64,000 bases of DNA from an uncultured Collinsella sp. (GTDB lineage Bacteria > Actinomycetota > Coriobacteriia > Coriobacteriales > Coriobacteriaceae). The stretch covers positions 1 through 64,000 of the forward strand of contig UQHR01000001.1 of assembly GCA_900540905.1 (NCBI GenBank), in the 5' to 3' direction. The notes beneath the pieces are model-generated. The model saw only the letters and a list, made by a program, of their open reading frames with translations. It was not told the origin of the DNA and searched no databases. Below, piece after piece: positions 1 to 9,091 of this stretch (position 1 is the first letter of the stretch; the number at the start of each line of letters is the position of its first letter). Position numbers and translations under genes: made by a program.

Positions 1-1
1 G

Positions 2-2188
2 GGCTCGGGATCCGCCGGCGCGGGTGCGGGCCCCCCCGGTGCGGCCCTGCCGTTCTTTAGCGGCTCGGATGCCTCTCAGCAAAAGGGGAGCGGCACCGAC
101 ACGCTCAAGCAGTTCGCCACCAACCTCACTCAAAAGGCGCGCGACGGCGAGCTCGATCCCGTGATTGGCCGCGAAAAGGAAGTCCAGCGCATGATGGAGA
201 TCCTTTCGCGCCGCACCAAGAACAACCCGCTTATCCTGGGCGATCCCGGCGTTGGCAAAACGGCCATCGTCGAGGGCCTGGCGCAGCAGATCGCTGCCGG
301 CAACGTGCCCGAGAACCTCATGAACCAGAACATCTGGACGCTCGACCTGCCGGGCCTCGTTGCGGGCGCCAAGTATCGCGGTGAGTTTGAGGAGCGCCTC
401 AAGAACGTGATCCAGGAGGCCACCGAGGCTGACGACGTCATCCTGTTTATTGACGAGATGCACACCATCATCGGTGCCGGTTCTGCCGAGGGCTCCATCG
501 ACGCGAGCTCCATGCTCAAGCCCGTGCTTGCACGCGGTGCCTTCCAGATTATTGGCGCCACCACGGCCGAGGAATTCCGCAAGTACCTCACCAAAGACCC
601 AGCCTTCGAGCGTCGCTTCCAGACTATCGATGTCGAGGAGCCGAGCGTCGAGGACACCGTCAAGATCCTGACCGCGCTTAAGCCGCGCTACGAGGAGCAC
701 CACCATGTGCGCTACACGCAGGGCGCTATCGAGGCTGCCGCGAACCTTTCCAACCGCTACATCCAGGATCGCTTCCTGCCCGATAAGGCCATCGACCTCA
801 TCGACGAGGCCGGTGCCCGCGCTCGCATCGTCGCGAATCGTGCGCCCGAGCCGGTGCGCGAGGCCGAGCATCGCATAGAGGAGCTCAAGGCCGCCGCGCA
901 GGAGGCCACCGAGAGCGACGACATGAACAAGGCCGCCGAGATCACCGAGCAGCAGAAGGCCGCCGAGATTGAGCTCGCCGAGGCCAAGGCCGCCTGGACC
1001 GCCGAGCTCGACGCCAGCCCGCTCACCATCGACGTGAGTCAGATTGCCGACATCGTGTCCGTGACCTCTGGCGTGCCGGTTTCCTCGCTCACCGAGAGCG
1101 AGAGCCGTCGCCTGCTGCAGACCGAAAGCGTGCTCAAGACCCGCATTATCGGCCAGGACGAGGCCGTCGAGGCCGTCGCCAAGGCCGTGCGCCGCAGCCG
1201 CTCGCCGCTCAAGGACCCGCGTCGTCCCGGTGGTAGCTTTATCTTCCTTGGTCCCACCGGCACAGGCAAGACCGAGCTCGCCAAGACGCTCGCCGAGTAC
1301 CTCTTTGGCAGTAAGGACGCGCTCATCAGCTTCGACATGTCGGAGTTCGGCAGCGAGTTCGAGGTCTCCAAGCTTATCGGTAGCCCTCCGGGTTACGTGG
1401 GCCACGACGAGGGCGGTCAGCTTACCAAGGCCGTTCGTCGTCACCCGTACTCGGTCGTGCTGTTCGACGAGATCGAGAAGGCGCACCCCGACATCTTCAA
1501 CATTTTGTTGCAGGTGCTGGAGGAGGGTCGCCTGACTGATAGTCAGGGCAAGACGGTCGACTTCCGCAATACCGTGATCATCATGACGTCCAACGTGGGC
1601 GCCCGCGAGATCGCGCAGGATGCGAGCGTTGGCTTTTGCACCACCGGCGAGCAGGGCCTCACCTCGAGTGAGATCAAGGGCCGTGCGATGGGCGAGCTCA
1701 AGCGCCTGTTCCGCCCCGAGCTGCTCAACCGTATCGACGACATTGTGGTGTTCCAGAAGCTTTCGGGCGAGAACCTGACCAAGATTGCGCACCTGCTGGT
1801 GGACGACCTGCGTCAGCGCCTGATTGCCAACGGCATGAACATCAAGCTCACCGATGCGGCCTATGACAAGATCGTGGCCGAGGGCACCGACCTCACCAAC
1901 GGTGCGCGTCCGCTGCGCCGCGCCATTCAAAAGCTCATCGAGGACCCGCTGTCCGAGGAGCTTCTGGCCGGCGAGTGGGGCGAGGGCGATACCGTCCTGT
2001 GCGACGTGGCCGATGGCAAGTTTGTCTTTAGCCGCGGCACGGGCGAGATCCCGGCACCGCGTCCGGCGGGCACACTCGGTGGCGATACCGTCCCGGTGGC
2101 ACCGCACGCCGGCAACGCCTCGCCCGTGAGCGGCGGCGTGACCGCGGGCCCCGGCGGCATGATGCAAGCCGGTTCCGGCGCGCTGTAG
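2..2188 (+). CDS. clpC: ATP-dependent Clp protease ATPase subunit ClpC (5' end outside window)
   Basis: The frame is open from base 2, so the N-terminal domain is missing. The visible part starts in a Gly/Ala-rich linker and enters the first AAA+ module with Walker A GDPGVGKT and Walker [10 protein letters not shown] short middle region of about 60 residues (rich in Glu, Ala and Lys) separates it from the second AAA+ module with GPTGTGKT and [13 protein letters not shown]. The short middle domain argues for ClpC/ClpA type rather than the disaggregase ClpB. ClpC unfolds proteins and feeds them to ClpP in the cytosol. The last 45 residues are a Gly/Pro-rich tail. A hairpin 26 bases past the stop may end transcription. 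In B. subtilis clpC precedes radA-disA; here pepD, hipBA and mntP lie between clpC and disA. Confidence 0.93.
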   Translation, partial: GSGSAGAGAGPPGAALPFFSGSDASQQKGSGTDTLKQFATNLTQKARDGELDPVIGREKEVQRMMEILSRRTKNNPLILGDPGVGKTAIVEGLAQQIAAGNVPENLMNQNIWTLDLPGLVAGAKYRGEFEERLKNVIQEATEADDVILFIDEMHTIIGAGSAEGSIDASSMLKPVLARGAFQIIGATTAEEFRKYLTKDPAFERRFQTIDVEEPSVEDTVKILTALKPRYEEHHHVRYTQGAIEAAANLSNRYIQDRFLPDKAIDLIDEAGARARIVANRAPEPVREAEHRIEELKAAAQEATESDDMNKAAEITEQQKAAEIELAEAKAAWTAELDASPLTIDVSQIADIVSVTSGVPVSSLTESESRRLLQTESVLKTRIIGQDEAVEAVAKAVRRSRSPLKDPRRPGGSFIFLGPTGTGKTELAKTLAEYLFGSKDALISFDMSEFGSEFEVSKLIGSPPGYVGHDEGGQLTKAVRRHPYSVVLFDEIEKAHPDIFNILLQVLEEGRLTDSQGKTVDFRNTVIIMTSNVGAREIAQDASVGFCTTGEQGLTSSEIKGRAMGELKRLFRPELLNRIDDIVVFQKLSGENLTKIAHLLVDDLRQRLIANGMNIKLTDAAYDKIVAEGTDLTNGARPLRRAIQKLIEDPLSEELLAGEWGEGDTVLCDVADGKFVFSRGTGEIPAPRPAGTLGGDTVPVAPHAGNASPVSGGVTAGPGGMMQAGSGAL

Positions 2189-2213
2189 GGCGTGGCGACA
2201 ATTTGATACGCGC

Positions 2214-2245
2214 AATCGAGGCGCTCCGGAAAGGGCGCCTCGATT
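2214..2245 (+). terminator. Hairpin after clpC
   Basis: An 11-bp perfect stem (2214-2224 with 2235-2245) and a 10-base loop, followed by only a short T stretch. It is a plausible but weak intrinsic terminator. Confidence 0.55.
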
Positions 2246-2402
2246 TGTAGAGCTGCGGAAGTTGTGACCGTTGCGCTATACGGTCCACCGTTAGCCGATG
2301 ATGCGAGGGCGCTCGGCGTTTTCGACTGGTTTATGCACGCAAAGTCTGGGAATATACAAGTCGCATGTCTTACTGTCTAACCAGTTGCGCCAAGGAGGCA
2401 CC

Positions 2403-3860
2403 ATGGACTACAAGATTACCGGCTACGAGCCCGCCCAGCTGTTCCATTTCTTTGAGGAGGTCAGCGCGATCCCCCGTGGGTCTGGCAACGAGAAGGGCAT
2501 CAGCGATTTCCTGGTCGCGTTTGCCAAGGAGCGCGGTCTCGATGTGTATCAGGACGAGGTCTACAACGTCATCATTCGCAAGCCCGCATCTGCCGGCGCC
2601 GAGAATGCCCCGACCGTGATGCTGCAGGGCCACATCGACATGGTGTGCGACAAGCTGGGCTCCGTTGAGCACGACTTTACGACTGATGGTATCGACCTGG
2701 TCGTCAAGGACGGCGTCCTCACCGCTAACGGTACCACTCTGGGCGCCGACAACGGTATTGCCGTCGCTCTGATGCTCACTGTTCTCGATGACGATTCGAT
2801 CGTTCACCCCGCCCTCGAGTGCGTATTCACCACCGACGAGGAGACTGGCCTGGTTGGCGCCGAGACGCTCGACAAGTCCCAGATTAGCGCCCGCACCATG
2901 ATTAACCTTGACTCCGAGGAAGAGGGCGTTGCCACCGTCAGCTGTGCCGGCGGCGTCGTCGTTACCTACACCTGCCCGATCGCGCGCGAGCACAAGACCG
3001 GTAGCACCCTCACGCTCGACATCTCCGGCCTGCTGGGCGGCCACTCCGGCAGCGATATCAACCTGGAGCGCGGCAACGGCAACCTCATCATGGCCCGCAT
3101 CATCGACCGCCTGATGGTCGCTGGCGAGCCCGCCATCGTCAGCTTTAACGGCGGCACTAAGGACAACGCCATCAACCGTGAGTGCAAGGCTGTTCTGGTC
3201 TACGCCGACCACGCTGCCGCCGAGGCCGCGGCCCAGATTGCAAAGGGCATCATCGCCGACGTCACTGCCGAGCTCGAGGTCTTCGACCCCGGCTTTACTT
3301 GCACCGTCGAGATTGCCGATGACGCCGAGGTCGAGGCCATGGACCAGAAGTCCGCGCTTGCCCTCATCCGCGCCCTGCGTCTTGCCCCTAACGGCGTGAT
3401 TCGCCGCAACGTCGCCACCGACGGTTCTGTCGAGGTTTCCTCCAACATCGGTGTGGTTGCCACTTCTGACGACGAGGTCAAGATCATGCTGTCCCCGCGC
3501 TCCTCGATCACCTCGCTGCAGAACGAGTTCAAGGACCGCCTGCAGACGCTTGCCGATGTCCTGGGCTTCGACGCCAAGTTTGAGTTCGAGTATCCCGGCT
3601 GGAGCTATGCCGAGCATTCGCCGGTCCGCGACGTCTTTGTCGAGAGCTATCGCGAGCTCTTTGGCTCCGAGCTGCGCATCGAGTCCATTCACGCCGGCCT
3701 TGAGTGCGGCCTGTTTGCCGAGGCCCTGCACGGCCTGGACGCCATCGCCGTGGGCCCGACGCTCTCCGATGTCCACACTCCGGACGAGAGCATGGAGCTT
3801 GCTTCTGCCGAGCGCTTCTACGAGCTGCTCATCGACGTCCTCAAGCGCCTCGCTGCGTAA
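2403..3860 (+). CDS. pepD: Aminoacyl-histidine dipeptidase, M20 family (PepD)
   Basis: A 485-residue cytosolic metallopeptidase of the PepD/Xaa-His dipeptidase type, which splits dipeptides such as carnosine-like Xaa-His. Metal-site motifs of family M20 are visible: GHIDMV, LGADNG, TDEETG, the dimerisation-domain segment GGHSGSDI, and a late IHAGLECG with the terminal metal histidine. ATG at 2403 was chosen because AAGGAGG lies 7 bases upstream and family proteins begin MDYKITGY-like; an upstream in-frame ATG at 2298 has no ribosome binding site. It is a single-gene unit between terminators. Length is typical for the family. Confidence 0.93.
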   Translation: MDYKITGYEPAQLFHFFEEVSAIPRGSGNEKGISDFLVAFAKERGLDVYQDEVYNVIIRKPASAGAENAPTVMLQGHIDMVCDKLGSVEHDFTTDGIDLVVKDGVLTANGTTLGADNGIAVALMLTVLDDDSIVHPALECVFTTDEETGLVGAETLDKSQISARTMINLDSEEEGVATVSCAGGVVVTYTCPIAREHKTGSTLTLDISGLLGGHSGSDINLERGNGNLIMARIIDRLMVAGEPAIVSFNGGTKDNAINRECKAVLVYADHAAAEAAAQIAKGIIADVTAELEVFDPGFTCTVEIADDAEVEAMDQKSALALIRALRLAPNGVIRRNVATDGSVEVSSNIGVVATSDDEVKIMLSPRSSITSLQNEFKDRLQTLADVLGFDAKFEFEYPGWSYAEHSPVRDVFVESYRELFGSELRIESIHAGLECGLFAEALHGLDAIAVGPTLSDVHTPDESMELASAERFYELLIDVLKRLAA

Positions 3861-3915
3861 AGGTTGCGCTAGCAGCAGTCCGAGTCACGTGCTAGCGGAT
3901 TGCAAATGACATTAT

Positions 3916-3961
3916 GAGAGGGGGCACCCGGTCTTTTGCGACGGGTGCCCCCTCTCTTTTG
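3916..3961. terminator. Bidirectional terminator between pepD and hipA
   Basis: A perfect 15-bp stem (3916-3930 with 3942-3956), an 11-base loop and a T run on the plus strand. It serves pepD, and on the other strand can end hipA transcription. Confidence 0.85.
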
Positions 3962-3987
3962 TTTGATAATTGCGAAATTACGGCCAC

Positions 3988-5292
3988 CTAGTCCATTTCT
4001 GCCCTGATGAGGTCGAGGGCGCGCTGGCAGTTTTCGCGGACGGGGCCGAGCATATGCTCGCGCAGGTCCGCCATGCCGGGCAGGTCGGCGTATTCGTCCA
4101 TGACCTCTTCCATGCAAATGGGTACCTCGTAGGCGAGGTCCATCATGGTCGCAAAGCAAAACTTCTCGGATAGCCCGGTATCGGTGAGCGTCGCCTCCAG
4201 CGTGGGGTCGCCCATACCGTGGTATCGGCGGATAGCGCCTGGACCGATGCACCCCACACGATTTTCGCCGCCAACGCTCATGGCAAGGCGCGCCCGGCGG
4301 CGCATGCGCTCATACGCCAAACCCGACGCGACATCGTACATTCGAGCCATCATGGCTGCGCCGTCGTTTCCAAGGAGCAGGGAATAGTTTTTCGCGTGCG
4401 CATCCGGTGCGCCGATGATGGCGTTAAAGAAAAGTATCTGCGTAAACAGATACAGGTTAAGTTGATGGTGGCTCGTATTTACGAGGAGCTCTTGAATGTC
4501 GCGTGTGGTCGGGCCGCCGTCTGCCGTGTACTTTTGGGCGGGCATCACCCCAAGTGCCTGACAGAGGTCTTCTTGATGTAGGCGCCTGATCGTTCCGTCT
4601 TTGACTTTCACGCGGTCATAGCGCTCAACAATGAGGGCAGGTTCGTCCTCAAACATACGATATTCGACGTTTGCCGTTGCGATGCCGGCGCGCTGGGCGC
4701 TTTTCATGCAGACAAACTCATTGAGAGCCTCGAGTTTAAATCCGATAACGCCGTTTTTGAAAATATGCGTCGTGGGCGAGGAGCCCATGCATTCGCACCA
4801 GCGGTCGTTTATGAACGCGAGCGCGAACTTGCCCTGGTTGCCTCCAAGTGACCAACTTTCATCTAGACCCATCCACGATGCATCGCGGTCATCTCTGATC
4901 GACTTGAGACGAAGAGCAATTTCGTGGTCGTCTATAGGGCGGTATTCGCCAGCGCGATGCAGGACGGCGTCGGCATCTTCTTCGGCACAAAACTGCACTC
5001 CGCCCGGACAGTCGAGTCCGATATGGCTGAGCAACGCAACGGGATTGTTGGGCCTAACGTCGAATTCGGCGGCAATCGCTTTTCGTTGGTCCTCGCTGTC
5101 GGGTAGAAGGCCAAACAGGTACGGATTCATGACCTGTTGTCCGTATGTGCGATTCGATACGGGTATGTTGGTCGATAGGGCTGGCCCGTCATAGTCATGA
5201 TCGTAGGTAAAGCTGATAAGACCGTTCTCATCTTGCGCGAGCTTTCCAGCAGGCACGCCGCAAATAATGGTCCGAAGTGATGTTCTGGCCAT
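3988..5292 (-). CDS. hipA: HipA-type serine/threonine kinase toxin
   Basis: A 434-residue protein close in length to E. coli HipA (440). The HipA N-terminal subdomain (YGQQVMNPYLFGLLPDS) is followed by the Gly-rich loop SLGGNQGKFAL, SPTTHIFK, the catalytic loop GAPDAHAKNYSLL and the metal-binding DVASGL. HipA kinases phosphorylate translation targets (GltX in E. coli) and cause dormancy; the target here is unknown. It lies 3 bases downstream of the XRE antitoxin gene, so the pair forms one operon. All kinase motifs look intact. Base composition is less GC-rich than the flanking housekeeping genes, which fits an acquired module. Confidence 0.92.
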   Translation of the reverse strand: MARTSLRTIICGVPAGKLAQDENGLISFTYDHDYDGPALSTNIPVSNRTYGQQVMNPYLFGLLPDSEDQRKAIAAEFDVRPNNPVALLSHIGLDCPGGVQFCAEEDADAVLHRAGEYRPIDDHEIALRLKSIRDDRDASWMGLDESWSLGGNQGKFALAFINDRWCECMGSSPTTHIFKNGVIGFKLEALNEFVCMKSAQRAGIATANVEYRMFEDEPALIVERYDRVKVKDGTIRRLHQEDLCQALGVMPAQKYTADGGPTTRDIQELLVNTSHHQLNLYLFTQILFFNAIIGAPDAHAKNYSLLLGNDGAAMMARMYDVASGLAYERMRRRARLAMSVGGENRVGCIGPGAIRRYHGMGDPTLEATLTDTGLSEKFCFATMMDLAYEVPICMEEVMDEYADLPGMADLREHMLGPVRENCQRALDLIRAEMD

Positions 5293-5295
5293 TGG

Positions 5296-5763
5296 CTATT
5301 TCCCTTCGGGCATGGTTTGGCTAGATGCGTTTGCGGCAATCGAGACTCCGAGATTGGACATGGCGAAATCGGCGAAGGCCCTGTCGTAGAGCTCGGACGT
5401 AAGGGGGGTATCTGCAAGAGCCGGAATGGTTGTGCTGCGACGGTTGCGATGATGAAGACGTTGAGCGTGATGGTGTCTGGAGGTGCTGCAAGGTTGATCA
5501 GCATGCGGGGCGTCGACTGGGTGCTCATTTTTCGTTTCGCTTATATCCCCTTGTGCTGCGAGCGCCAGTTCAAGAGCGTCGAAAATCGCCAGCAGCTTGT
5601 CGAGTCGAATGCCGGTGGCGTCTCCTAGCTCGAGCGATGCAAGCAGGCGCTCCGAAACACCGGCCTTTTTGGCGAGGGTGGCACGGGTGAGACCCTGAGT
5701 CTCGCGTGCCTGGCGCACGTAGATGCCAGCTTGGCGTGGTGTGGTGATGGGAAGGATATCCAC
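5296..5763 (-). CDS. hipB: HipB-type XRE-family antitoxin
   Basis: A 155-residue protein with an XRE helix-turn-helix at about residues 10-65 (VRQARETQGLTRATLAKKAGVSE). It should bind the operators just upstream and neutralise HipA. The start is GTG with AGGAG 6 bases before it. Residues about 75-115 are unusually rich in His, Arg and Ser (HHHAQRLHHRNRRS) and look like low-complexity or out-of-frame sequence. The C-terminal part (LTSELYDRAFADFAMS) looks ordinary again. The gene may therefore contain a variable linker or a pair of compensating frameshifts. Confidence 0.85.
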   Translation of the reverse strand: MDILPITTPRQAGIYVRQARETQGLTRATLAKKAGVSERLLASLELGDATGIRLDKLLAIFDALELALAAQGDISETKNEHPVDAPHADQPCSTSRHHHAQRLHHRNRRSTTIPALADTPLTSELYDRAFADFAMSNLGVSIAANASSQTMPEGK

Positions 5764-5777
5764 GGCTATCTCCTAAC

Positions 5778-5847
5778 GTGCAGGCTTTTGCATCCTAGTA
5801 TGACATGCAAAAGTCTGCATGAAAAGGCCTCATGCAAAACTCTGCAT
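5778..5847. promoter_or_regulatory. Triple hipBA operator
   Basis: Three copies of a 16-bp palindrome with ATGCA half-sites lie at 5778-5793 (GTGCAGGCTTTTGCAT), 5805-5820 (ATGCAAAAGTCTGCAT) and 5832-5847 (ATGCAAAACTCTGCAT). Their centres are exactly 27 bp apart. They cover the likely hipB promoter and are the expected sites of HipB-HipA autoregulation. The distal copy also forms the loop-proximal part of the mntP terminator. Confidence 0.8.
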
Positions 5848-5855
5848 GAGGCCTT
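5821..5855 (-). terminator. mntP terminator overlapping the hipB operator
   Basis: A perfect 12-bp stem (5824-5835 with 5844-5855), an 8-base loop, and TTTT on the minus strand just after it. It lies 29 bases past the mntP stop. The same bases form the third hipBA operator. Confidence 0.8.
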
Positions 5856-5883
5856 ATACGGACGTTTAGTTTTGAAGGGTGTT

Positions 5884-6462
5884 TTACAGCACTAAAATCC
5901 CTAGGTGCTCCAGCAAAATCTTGAGGCCGATGAGGATGAGCACAACGCCGCCCACGATGGTGGCGGGCTTTTCGTAGCGCGCGCCAAAGATGCGGCCAAT
6001 CGCCACGCCGGCAACGGAGAAGATGAAGGTCGTGATGCCTATGAGCGACACGGCGGGAACGATGTCGACGGAAAGCGCGGCGAACGAGATACCCACGGCC
6101 AGGGCGTCAATCGAGGTGGCGATGGCGAGGATCAGGTACTCGCCCAGGTCAATCTTTTCGGCATCCTTGCCGTCGCCTTCATCCTCGTCTTCGGTAAAGG
6201 CCTCCCACAACATTTTGCCGCCGATAAAGGCGAGCAGGATAAAGGCGATCCAATGGTCGATGGGTCCGATGATGCCCATGAATTGACTGCCGAGCGCCCA
6301 TCCGATTACGGGCATGCCGGCCTGAAAGCCGCCAAAGAACAAGCCGAGCACCACGGCAACTTTAAGGTTGATCTTCTTCATGCCAAGGCCCTTGCAGATG
6401 GAAACGGCAAAGGCGTCCATCGAAAGGCCAACGGCGAGCAACGCGAGCTCTGCGAGTCCCAT
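5884..6462 (-). CDS. mntP: Manganese efflux pump MntP
   Basis: A 192-residue membrane protein of the MntP (DUF204) family, which exports Mn(II). Six hydrophobic segments form two repeats, each with a conserved Asp: LSMDAFAVSICKGL near the N-terminus and ATSIDALAVGISFA in the second half. An acidic loop (TEDEDEGDGKDAEK) separates the halves. ATG at 6462 was chosen because family members begin MGLxEL and GGGAG precedes it; longer in-frame starts would read through the riboswitch. Regulation by a yybP-ykoY element upstream supports the manganese role. Confidence 0.93.
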   Translation of the reverse strand: MGLAELALLAVGLSMDAFAVSICKGLGMKKINLKVAVVLGLFFGGFQAGMPVIGWALGSQFMGIIGPIDHWIAFILLAFIGGKMLWEAFTEDEDEGDGKDAEKIDLGEYLILAIATSIDALAVGISFAALSVDIVPAVSLIGITTFIFSVAGVAIGRIFGARYEKPATIVGGVVLILIGLKILLEHLGILVL

Positions 6463-6514
6463 AGTCTGGCTCCCTCTCTGCGGGCGAACCCGCGTGTACC
6501 TCTTGGGGGAGTAA

Positions 6515-6655
6515 CAAAAAAGACCCGTGGCGTACGCGTTGCGCGCACAACCACGAGTCTCGTTCATTAAGGCAAGCCAGGCCGCATCGGCCAGTATGTT
6601 GACTTGCCGCGCCACCGGAGGCGAACCCGGCCACGCGACTACTCCCTCATTCATG
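6515..6655 (-). ncRNA. yybP-ykoY manganese riboswitch with terminator
   Basis: The minus-strand leader of mntP carries the family's conserved pieces in order: GAGGGAGTAG, then AAGTCAACATACTGGC, then AACGAGACTC. Its 3' part pairs with a downstream segment (6551-6559 with 6522-6530) to make a 9-bp hairpin followed by six T residues, an intrinsic terminator. This fits transcriptional control, with manganese favouring read-through into mntP. The boundaries are approximate. A second small UUCG-loop hairpin (6479-6492) lies near the ribosome binding site. Confidence 0.85.
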
Positions 6656-6808
6656 TGAATCCCGATGCTACCACATAAGCAGCCCATTTGGGTTGGGCTC
6701 TCAGCTGTGTTCGCTCATTCTGTAAGCATCGGATTTCGCAAGCGCCGCAGGGACAAACCGTGAGAAACTATTTAGCGTTTATGGAGCGTATACGATGGGA
6801 GCGATGCC

Positions 6809-7876
6809 TTGGATAAGAACGAGCTGCAAAAGCGTATGGAACAGGCCATCCGCCTGACGGCACCTGGTCAGCCGATCCGCACCGCCCTCGACATGATCAT
6901 CGCCGGTCACCTGGGCGCCCTTATCTGCGTCGGCGACACCGAAAACGTACTCGCTGCCGGCAACGACGGATTCCCGCTCAACATTTCGTTCACCTCGAAC
7001 CGTCTGTTCGAGCTCTCTAAGATGGACGGTGCTATCGTTATCGACGGCGACCTCACCCAGATCCTGCGCGCCAACTTCCACCTCAATCCCGATCCCTCGC
7101 TCGCCACGAGTGAGACGGGCATGCGTCACCGTACTGCCGCTCGCATGTCGGTGCTCACCGACGCCATCGTGATCTCGGTTTCGGCTCGTCGTGCCGTCGT
7201 CAACGTGTACGTCCACGGCAAGAGCTACGAGATCCAGCCCGTCACCACCATCATGAGCTCGGTCAACCAGCTCGTCGCCACGCTCCAGACTACCCGTCAG
7301 TCGCTCGATCGCTCCCTGCTGCGCCTGACGGCCCTTGAGCTCGACGACTACGTCACGCTCGCCGACATCACCGGCATCTTCTCGAGTTTCGAGATCATGC
7401 AACAGGCAAAGACCGAGCTTAAGGATTGCATCGTCAAGCTGGGTAACCAGGGCAAGCTCGTGCAGATGCAGCTCGAGCAGCTCGCGGGCTCCAGCATGGA
7501 TACCGAATACGACTTGATGATCCGCGACTACGCAAGCGATTCCTCCGAGGCAAACGCCGAGAAGATTCGCGCCGAGCTGAGCCGCATGACGCCTAAGGAC
7601 CTGTCCGACCCGCAGCATGTGGCGGCGGTTCTGGGCTATGACGACCTGGACGAGGACTCCGTCATGACGCCGCTGGGCCTGCGCACGCTTTCGCGCGTGT
7701 CCGTCGTGCGCGACGGCGTGGCCGAGAAGATCGTCGACGAGTACGGCTCGCTGCAGGAGCTCATGGATGACATCAGCGAGGATCCGGAGCGCCTGGGCGA
7801 CTTTGGCGTTAACAACCCTGCCATTCTTGCGGACTCCCTGTACCGCATGAAGGGCACCAAACAGGGGAACGCATAA
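6809..7876 (+). CDS. disA: Diadenylate cyclase DisA, DNA integrity scanning protein
   Basis: A 355-residue protein that makes c-di-AMP from two ATP and scans DNA for branched structures. The DAC domain carries the signature DGA (KMDGAIVID) and RHRTA (GMRHRTAARMS); a helical linker follows, then a C-terminal helix-hairpin-helix region. The start is TTG at 6809 with GGGAG 7 bases before it; no in-frame ATG exists nearby. The stop overlaps the ispD start (TAATG), so the two are translationally coupled. radA, its usual neighbour, is absent from this window. Confidence 0.95.
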   Translation: MDKNELQKRMEQAIRLTAPGQPIRTALDMIIAGHLGALICVGDTENVLAAGNDGFPLNISFTSNRLFELSKMDGAIVIDGDLTQILRANFHLNPDPSLATSETGMRHRTAARMSVLTDAIVISVSARRAVVNVYVHGKSYEIQPVTTIMSSVNQLVATLQTTRQSLDRSLLRLTALELDDYVTLADITGIFSSFEIMQQAKTELKDCIVKLGNQGKLVQMQLEQLAGSSMDTEYDLMIRDYASDSSEANAEKIRAELSRMTPKDLSDPQHVAAVLGYDDLDEDSVMTPLGLRTLSRVSVVRDGVAEKIVDEYGSLQELMDDISEDPERLGDFGVNNPAILADSLYRMKGTKQGNA

Positions 7877-8604
7877 TGGTGCCCGTATGCGCCGTGGTCG
7901 TTGCCGGCGGCAGCGGCCAGCGCTTTGGAAATCCCGGCGGCAAGCAGCTCGTTAACGTGGCGGGCCGTCCGCTCATGAGCTGGTCCATCCGCGCGTTCGA
8001 TCGTAGCGACAAGGTCGGCCACATTGTGGTGGTGTGTCCTGCCGAGCGCCGTGCCGAGATGCGCCGCCTGGCCATCGACCCGTTTGACTACGACACGCCC
8101 ATCAGCTTTGCCGATGCCGGCGATACCCGTCAGGATTCCACCCGTGCCGGCGTGCATGCGGTTCCGGCGGGCTTTGAATACGTCGCCATTCACGATGGCG
8201 CTCGTCCGCTCATTACGACCGAGGCCATCGACCACGCTATCGACGTGCTTGTGAGCGACCGCTCGCTCGACGGTGTCGTGTGCGGTCAGCCCGCGATCGA
8301 CACGCTCAAGATCGTCGATGGCGACAACATCGTCGAGACGCCGCCGCGCGAGCTCTATTGGGCCGCGCAGACGCCGCAGATCTTTAGCGTCGATGCTATG
8401 AAGCGCGCTCACGCCGCTGCTATTGCCGAGGGCTTTATCGGTACCGATGATTCGTCGTTGGTCGAGCGCATGGGCGGACGCGTCCGCTGCGTCCAGAGCC
8501 CGCGCGACAACCTTAAGGTGACGGTGCCCGAGGACTTGCGTCCCGTAACCGCGATTCTGCTTGGCCGCATGGCCGAGGGAGAGGACCTTCCCCATGTTCA
8601 GTAA
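7876..8604 (+). CDS. ispD: 2-C-methyl-D-erythritol 4-phosphate cytidylyltransferase
   Basis: A 242-residue enzyme of the MEP isoprenoid pathway that forms CDP-methylerythritol from MEP and CTP. It has the nucleotidyltransferase start VVVAGGSGQRFG with the downstream GGKQ, the central HDGARPL, and ELYWAAQTPQ and TDDSSLVE near the end, all typical. The start overlaps the disA stop by one base, and the end overlaps ispF by 11 bases. Confidence 0.95.
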   Translation: MVPVCAVVVAGGSGQRFGNPGGKQLVNVAGRPLMSWSIRAFDRSDKVGHIVVVCPAERRAEMRRLAIDPFDYDTPISFADAGDTRQDSTRAGVHAVPAGFEYVAIHDGARPLITTEAIDHAIDVLVSDRSLDGVVCGQPAIDTLKIVDGDNIVETPPRELYWAAQTPQIFSVDAMKRAHAAAIAEGFIGTDDSSLVERMGGRVRCVQSPRDNLKVTVPEDLRPVTAILLGRMAEGEDLPHVQ

Positions 8605-9088
8605 CCTGCGCATTGGCCATGGCTACGACGTTCACCGTCTGGTGGAGGGGCGTCGATGTATCATCGGCGGTGTCGATATTCCCTACGAGCGTGGCCTGCT
8701 GGGCCACTCGGATGCCGATGTGCTCGCGCACGCCTTGGCCGACGCCATTCTGGGCGCCTGCCGCGGGGGAGACATCGGCAAGCTATTCCCCGATACCGAC
8801 CCCGCCTATGAGGGTGCTGATTCGATGGTGCTGCTCGCTCGCGTGATGGGCTATGCGCGCGAGCTGGGCTTCGAGTTTGTCGATGCCGATTGCACCATTG
8901 CCTGTCAGCAACCCAAGATCACCCCGCACCGCGATGCCATGCGCGCCAACCTTGCCCATGCCCTGGGCGTTGACGTCGGAAACGTGGGCGTCGCCGCCAC
9001 TACGACCGAAAAGCTCGGTTGGGAAGGCCAGGGCGAGGGAATCGGCGCCTGGGCCGTCTGCCTGCTACAGAAAACCGTTAAGGAGTAA
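8594..9088 (+). CDS. ispF: 2-C-methyl-D-erythritol 2,4-cyclodiphosphate synthase
   Basis: A 164-residue MEP-pathway enzyme that converts CDP-ME 2-phosphate to MEcPP. The zinc-ligand motif GYDVHRL, the loop LLGHSDADVLAHAL and the C-terminal TTTEKLGWEGQGEGIGAWA are all present. ATG at 8594 gives the canonical N-terminus MFSNLRIGHGYDVH. It overlaps ispD, and cysS starts 3 bases after it. Confidence 0.95.
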   Translation: MFSNLRIGHGYDVHRLVEGRRCIIGGVDIPYERGLLGHSDADVLAHALADAILGACRGGDIGKLFPDTDPAYEGADSMVLLARVMGYARELGFEFVDADCTIACQQPKITPHRDAMRANLAHALGVDVGNVGVAATTTEKLGWEGQGEGIGAWAVCLLQKTVKE

Positions 9089-9091
9089 CGA

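Noticed and set aside
2..2188. ClpB rather than ClpC
   Set aside because: The middle domain is too short for the ClpB coiled coil.
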